Below, in pieces: positions 52,669 to 56,557 of a stretch of 56,557 bases of DNA. Within the stretch, counting starts at the first letter, position 1. Every line of letters begins with the position of its first letter. The notes beneath the pieces are model-generated. The model was not told the origin of the DNA and did not search any database. It saw only the letters and a program-made list of their open reading frames with translations. Source of the stretch: Myxococcales bacterium (lineage in GTDB: Bacteria > Myxococcota_A > Polyangia > Haliangiales > Haliangiaceae). The translations under genes and the position numbers were made by a program. Location of the stretch: positions 1 through 56,557 of the forward strand of contig WYBA01000016.1 in assembly GCA_011526095.1 (NCBI GenBank), given 5' to 3'.

Positions 52669-54864
52669 TCAGAACTTGTAGCCGACGCCCGCCCGCATGT
52701 ACGTGCCGTAGTCGGACGCCAGCATCGGCCTGGTGAACGGGTCGGTGAACAGCGCGCGCTCGCCCTGGAACGGCGCGCCCTCGAGCATGAACCAGATGTT
52801 CCAGCGCTGGCTGTACGAGATCTCGGCGATCACCGAGGTCATCACGCGCAGGCCGTTCTCGCGCCCGAACATCCCGGTGCCGCTCTCGCCGGTGAGCTCC
52901 TCCATGCGAGCGGTCAGCTCGGTAGGCGCCGTCGAGCCCCCGTTGACGTAGGCCAGGTACTCGTCGCAGGCCTCGGTGCCGTCCCCGTCGAACGCCCCGG
53001 CGTCGACCGCCGGGCAGTGGCGATCGCTCCACATGTCGAGGTAGAGCCGCCCCGTGACGGTGACGTGGGTCAGCGCCGTGAGCGACGCCAGCACGCCCGC
53101 GTCCCACGTCGCGCCGTTGCGCTTGCTCTCGTCGAACAGCTTGCTGCCCCACCACAGGTTGGTGAACGCGCCGGCCGAGAACGGGTCGGCGTCGACCAGC
53201 ATGAACCGCACGCCGAGCCCCAGCTCCGAGCGCGCGCCCATCGACCGCACGCCGACGCCGGCGTCGAACCCGAAGTCGCCGGCCTTGCCCGCGCCGACCT
53301 TGACCGCGATCTCGGTGAAGTACGGGTAGCCGACGCCGAGGTCGATCGTCGACCGACCGCGCGGCAGCGTGCGCGCGCCGAACGACGACAGCCCGCGCTG
53401 CTCGGCGAGCTTGTCCTCCTCGCTCGGGCCGATGATCGGCAGGTTCGCCGAGATCACCTCGGTCGCGCCGCCGACGACGTTGATCACCTGGACGTACGGC
53501 ACGCGGCCCTCGATCACGACGCGGATCTCGGTCTCGCCGACGTCGAGCTCGTCGAGCTCGAGCGGCGTCTTCTTGTCCTGCGGCATGCCGTTGATGTAGA
53601 CGGTCGCGCCGAGCGGGTCGGACAGCACGCGCAGCTTGCCGACCGCGCGCAGCTCGGCCGACACGGTCTGGGTCTGCCCCGCCTCGATCCGCAGCTTGGT
53701 CTCGAACGTCTTGTAGCCGTCGAGCTTGACGATCACGTAGTGCTCGCCGGTGCTCACCGCCTGCTCGACCGGCACCTTGCCGGCGCTCGCGCCGTCGATG
53801 TAGACGTCGGCGCCCGGCACCGGCGACACGACCTTGATGATCGCCTCGGTCTTGGCCTCGGCGTTGAGGTCGAGCTTGAGCACGGTGCTCGACCCGGCGT
53901 TGACCGTGACGCGCTCCTCGCGCGTCTGGTAGCCGGCCGCGCGCACCTCGATCACGTGCTCGCCCGGCTTGACGTCCTTGATGTCGACCGGGACCGCGCC
54001 CATGTCGGTGCCGTCGAGGAACACGTGCGCGCCCTGGACGTTCGACAGCACGCGGATCGCGCCGCCCTGCCCGCCGATCGTCGACTTGAGCTCGGCGCGG
54101 ACCTTGACCTGCTTGTTGGCCTCGACCTGGACGGTCTGCTTCCACGGGATCGCCGGCTCCTTGCGCACCTCGATGATGTGCAGGCCCTCGATCACGCCGC
54201 TGATCACCGTCGGCGTGCGATCGGGCTGGAGGTTGCCGTCGAGGTAGACCTCGGCGTCGGGCACGTCGGCCTCGACGACGATCGTGCCGAGCTTGGGCTT
54301 CTCGATCTCCTTGAGCACCGGGGTCAGGGTCGCCTTCTCGTTCTCCTTGACCTCGACCCAGGTCTCGAACGTCTCGTACCCGTCCTTCTTGAGCTGGACC
54401 TGGTGCCGCCCCGGCACGGTCGTCAGCAGCGTCGGCGCCGCGCCCATCGACTGGCCGTCGAGGAACACGATCGCGCCGAACACGTTCTTGTCGGCGTCGG
54501 CGCGCACGTCGATGCGCGGCTGCTCGGCCTTCTTCACCAGCGGGATGAAGACCTCCTGCAGCTTGCGCGTGCGCGCGATCTTGACCGTCTTCTCCGCCGG
54601 CAGGTAGCCGTCGAGCTCGAGGATGATCTTGTGATCGCCCTTGGGCAGCGAGCCCTCCCACGGCGTCACGCCGACGGCGCCCTTGTCCTTGCTGCCGACG
54701 TAGACGGTGGCGCCCTGCGGCGCCGAGTCGACGCGGACCTTGTACTTGGTGGCGGCGTCCGCGACGCCGGTCAGTGCGCCCAGCACGAGGAGGGCGACGG
54801 CCACAGATAGCAGCGCGGCCCCCCGGCGGAGGGATGCCCGGATCCGGGCGTAAGCAACGGTCAT
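52669..54864 (-). CDS. Secreted PEGA-repeat protein with C-terminal beta-barrel
   Basis: 731 aa. Signal peptide (about 1-38, ending GVADAA). Six PEGA modules follow, each with a short strand, G/A-x-V-x-h-D/N-G and a later GYxxxE: DSAPQGATVYVG, GAIVFLDG, DAEVYLDG, GAHVFLDG, GADVYIDG and GATVYING. From about residue 470 the pattern changes to alternating strands ending in AGVGYKF, a terminal aromatic typical of outer-membrane barrels. Its place would be the outer membrane with PEGA modules exposed to the periplasm or surface. ATG after a GGGAGA site. Upstream on the same strand is uppP, separated by a 10-bp-stem hairpin. Confidence 0.85.
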   Translation of the reverse strand: MTVAYARIRASLRRGAALLSVAVALLVLGALTGVADAATKYKVRVDSAPQGATVYVGSKDKGAVGVTPWEGSLPKGDHKIILELDGYLPAEKTVKIARTRKLQEVFIPLVKKAEQPRIDVRADADKNVFGAIVFLDGQSMGAAPTLLTTVPGRHQVQLKKDGYETFETWVEVKENEKATLTPVLKEIEKPKLGTIVVEADVPDAEVYLDGNLQPDRTPTVISGVIEGLHIIEVRKEPAIPWKQTVQVEANKQVKVRAELKSTIGGQGGAIRVLSNVQGAHVFLDGTDMGAVPVDIKDVKPGEHVIEVRAAGYQTREERVTVNAGSSTVLKLDLNAEAKTEAIIKVVSPVPGADVYIDGASAGKVPVEQAVSTGEHYVIVKLDGYKTFETKLRIEAGQTQTVSAELRAVGKLRVLSDPLGATVYINGMPQDKKTPLELDELDVGETEIRVVIEGRVPYVQVINVVGGATEVISANLPIIGPSEEDKLAEQRGLSSFGARTLPRGRSTIDLGVGYPYFTEIAVKVGAGKAGDFGFDAGVGVRSMGARSELGLGVRFMLVDADPFSAGAFTNLWWGSKLFDESKRNGATWDAGVLASLTALTHVTVTGRLYLDMWSDRHCPAVDAGAFDGDGTEACDEYLAYVNGGSTAPTELTARMEELTGESGTGMFGRENGLRVMTSVIAEISYSQRWNIWFMLEGAPFQGERALFTDPFTRPMLASDYGTYMRAGVGYKF

Positions 54865-54993
54865 CGTTGGATCTCTCCCAGGTTCTTGCCCGAAGTTACC
54901 AGGACTTGGCGCCGGCAGGCGCGCGCGGGGCAGGTTTGTCGGCGGCCCGCGGGCGAGCCGGCGCCGGGTAGACCGCGTCCCGGGCGCCGATGT

Positions 54994-55033
54994 TCAGGTC
55001 GCGTTGCGCGCGTCACGCCGCGCCGCGACCTGA
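54994..55033 (-). terminator. Hairpin downstream of uppP
   Basis: Perfect 10-bp arms TCAGGTCGCG (54994-55003) and CGCGACCTGA (55024-55033) around a 20-nt GC-rich loop that can pair further. It lies 6 nt past the uppP stop and 130 nt before the PEGA start. No U tract follows. Confidence 0.6.
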
Positions 55034-55038
55034 CGCGA

Positions 55039-55857
55039 TCAGGCGCCGGCGTCGGCCAGGATCACGCCTCCGGCGATCAGGCCGATCAGCACGATCCCGA
55101 GCGCGACCCGGTACGCCGCGAACACGCGCAGCCGGCGCGTGCCGAGGAACTTGAGCAGCCACGCGATCGACAGGTAACCGCTGATCGCGGCGGCCGCGGT
55201 GCCGATCGCGAGCGCCGGCACCGCGTCGGCGCCGAGCCCGTCGATCGCGTCCTTCATCTCGAACACGCCGGCGCCGGCGATCGCCGGGATGCCGAGCAGG
55301 AACGAGAACCGCGCCGACTCGCTGCGCGACAGCCCGAGCACCAGCGCCATGCACATCGTCGAGCCCGAGCGGGACACGCCGGGCACCAGCGCGCACGCCT
55401 GCGCCAGCCCGATCAGCAGCGCGTCGCGCAGCCCGACGTCGAGCGTGCCGCGCTCGCCGCTCGGGCGCGCGTCGATGTACGCCATCACCACGCCGACGCC
55501 GATCAGCGCGGCGGACACGACCCACAGCGAGCGGAACGGGCCCTCGACGTGGTCCTTGAGCGCGATGCCGAGCACCACGATCGGCACGCTGCCGGCGGCG
55601 ATCAGGTACGGCAGCCGCCCCTCGGGCGAGCGCGGCGCGCGGATCATCGCGCGCGGCATCGTCACGAACAGGTCCTTGGCGAAGTACGCCAGCACCGCGA
55701 CGAGCGTGCCGAGCTGGAGCACGGCGGTGAACGCGGTGCCGGGGTCGGGCTGGCCGAGCAGCGTCGGCGCGATCCGCAGGTGCGCGGTGGAGGAGATCGG
55801 CAGGAACTCGGTCAGCCCCTGCAACACACCCATGACGACGGCGAACCAGATCGACAT
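55039..55857 (-). CDS. uppP: Undecaprenyl-diphosphatase (BacA type)
   Basis: 272 aa integral membrane enzyme that recycles the undecaprenyl-pyrophosphate carrier for peptidoglycan and other wall polymers, and confers bacitracin tolerance. MGVLQGLTEFLPISSTAHLRI carries the E-x3-E-like/QGLTEFLPISS motif, and VPGVSRSGSTM the phosphate-binding PGxSRSxxT motif. About eight transmembrane segments and typical length. Starts 7 nt after the stop of a small lipoprotein gene, so the two are co-transcribed. Confidence 0.96.
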   Translation of the reverse strand: MSIWFAVVMGVLQGLTEFLPISSTAHLRIAPTLLGQPDPGTAFTAVLQLGTLVAVLAYFAKDLFVTMPRAMIRAPRSPEGRLPYLIAAGSVPIVVLGIALKDHVEGPFRSLWVVSAALIGVGVVMAYIDARPSGERGTLDVGLRDALLIGLAQACALVPGVSRSGSTMCMALVLGLSRSESARFSFLLGIPAIAGAGVFEMKDAIDGLGADAVPALAIGTAAAAISGYLSIAWLLKFLGTRRLRVFAAYRVALGIVLIGLIAGGVILADAGA

Positions 55858-55864
55858 CGTGGGC

Positions 55865-56314
55865 TCACTCCACCGACGCGGAGTCCGCGTCCGCCGGGCC
55901 CGCGCACGCGTACAGCGCCTCGACGGTGGTCGCGGCCATCATGCAGTCGTAGGCCGCGCGATCGAACGCCGACAGGCAGGCCGGCATCATCTCCTCGCCG
56001 AGCGAGGCGCGGATCGTCGCGACCTGCTCGTCGGTCGGCACCTTCTCGGGCGGCAGCTCGACGCGCATCTTCACCAGCTGGACCTCGAGCACGTGGTCGA
56101 CGAGGCGCGCGCACTCGGGCTCGGTGAGGTTCGGCGCGGTCGCGGCGTCGGCGACGGGCGCGCTCGCGACCCCGGCGTCACCGCCGCCGAGCGCGCCGCC
56201 GCCCGTCGCGGGCCCGGTGCCGCCGCCGCGCGGCCCCGACGGGCACCCCGCGAGGCCGACCGCGACCAGCGCGGCGATCGCGCGCGGGCCCGGGCTCGTC
56301 ACGGCGAGGGACAT
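55865..56314 (-). CDS. Small lipoprotein, hypothetical
   Basis: 149 aa. Lipobox VGLAGC at about residue 24, then a Gly-rich linker and a helical domain of about 90 residues with three Cys (PECARLVDHVLEVQLVKM, MMPACLSAFDRAAYDCMMAATT). The spaced Cys and the helix with LTEPECARLVDH occur in many short myxobacterial lipoproteins of unknown role. It lies directly upstream of uppP. TACTCA, a near -10 variant, lies 6 nt before the ATG. Confidence 0.65.
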   Translation of the reverse strand: MSLAVTSPGPRAIAALVAVGLAGCPSGPRGGGTGPATGGGALGGGDAGVASAPVADAATAPNLTEPECARLVDHVLEVQLVKMRVELPPEKVPTDEQVATIRASLGEEMMPACLSAFDRAAYDCMMAATTVEALYACAGPADADSASVE

Positions 56315-56346
56315 CCGCGGTGAGTAACACGCGCGCCGCGCGATCG

Positions 56347-56557
56347 CTATCGCGCGGCGGCGAACCGGGTGCTGAACCGCGGCAGCGGCGCCGGCTTGAC
56401 GTCGGTGCGCGTGTCCTCGGCGACGCGCGCGGCGTCGACGCGGGTGATGTCCGCGGGCTCGAGCGCCGGGCGCGTGAACGGCGTCGTCGTCGCGACCGCG
56501 GGCGCGGGCCGCGTGCGCACCGTCTCCTCGGACGGCGGCGGCGGCGGCAGCGGCATC
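56347..56557 (-). CDS. Partial CDS at the right edge (C-terminus only)
   Basis: An open frame enters from beyond the window and stops at 56347. The visible 69-70 residues are Pro/Arg-rich and of low complexity (PLPPPPPSEETVRTRPAPA...PRFSTRFAAAR), like a proline-rich tail. No family can be assigned. An in-frame ATG at 56556 may be internal. Confidence 0.4.
   Translation of the reverse strand, partial: MPLPPPPPSEETVRTRPAPAVATTTPFTRPALEPADITRVDAARVAEDTRTDVKPAPLPRFSTRFAAAR

Overview
The window is 56.6 kb of very GC-rich DNA with dense, strongly G/C-biased coding on both strands. Four Hanks-type Ser/Thr kinases (some fused to TPR, DUF4388 or AAA/STAND-like domains), an FHA-sigma54 activator, a TSP3-OmpA protein, PEGA and choice-of-anchor proteins and many short lipoproteins point to a chromosome of a predatory or social member of the Myxococcota (Haliangiales/Kofleriaceae-like). 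That assignment is inference from gene content. There is no rRNA, prophage, integrase or CRISPR.

Layout. 0-5 kb: a lipoprotein M28 peptidase overlapping an unknown membrane protein, an N-acetylmuramoyl-L-alanine amidase, and a TPR protein. 5-7 kb: rph-rdgB, then tRNA-Pro(UGG) and tRNA-Arg(UCU). 7-16.5 kb: a lone gspC, a kinase-DUF4388 protein, an OmpA/TSP3 protein, a lipoprotein, an FHA-sigma54 regulator, and a two-gene secreted unit with a somatomedin-B-like domain. 16.5-20.5 kb: a TPR kinase and an Rpn-type PD-(D/E)XK nuclease with a 12-bp tandem repeat. 20.5-27.1 kb (minus strand): a two-component system followed by two paralogous membrane proteins and a thioredoxin-fold lipoprotein. 27-30.5 kb: a class III nucleotidyl cyclase and an atypical SDR. 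30.5-38.2 kb: a tightly overlapping plus-strand run made of penicillin-acylase-like hydrolase, double DsbA-fold protein, small membrane protein, HTTM-TPR protein, nth and rsgA. 38-40.4 kb: a hypothetical protein and a LysR regulator whose 3' end runs into repeats. 40.4-46.2 kb: a kinase, an ABC exporter, an alpha/beta hydrolase and a RAYT-like Y1/HUH transposase. 46.2-56.5 kb: an FAD oxidoreductase plus a 1264-aa kinase-ATPase, a SirB1-like protein, a PEGA/beta-barrel protein, uppP and a small lipoprotein.

Most notable signals. (1) A repeat family with core CCGGGTGGGTGACACC occurs in two dense clusters in opposite orientation (40.1-40.4 kb and 45.7-46.2 kb). The second cluster lies directly upstream of the RAYT-like gene, which suggests a REP/RAYT system; the LysR reading frame has apparently been captured by the first cluster. 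(2) At ten genes a TANNNT -10-like hexamer ends only 6-9 nt before the start codon, which points to widespread leaderless transcription. (3) A small membrane protein plus an HTTM-TPR protein look like a split vitamin-K-carboxylase-like system inside the acylase operon. (4) A eukaryote-like somatomedin B module sits on a secreted serine-hydrolase-like protein.
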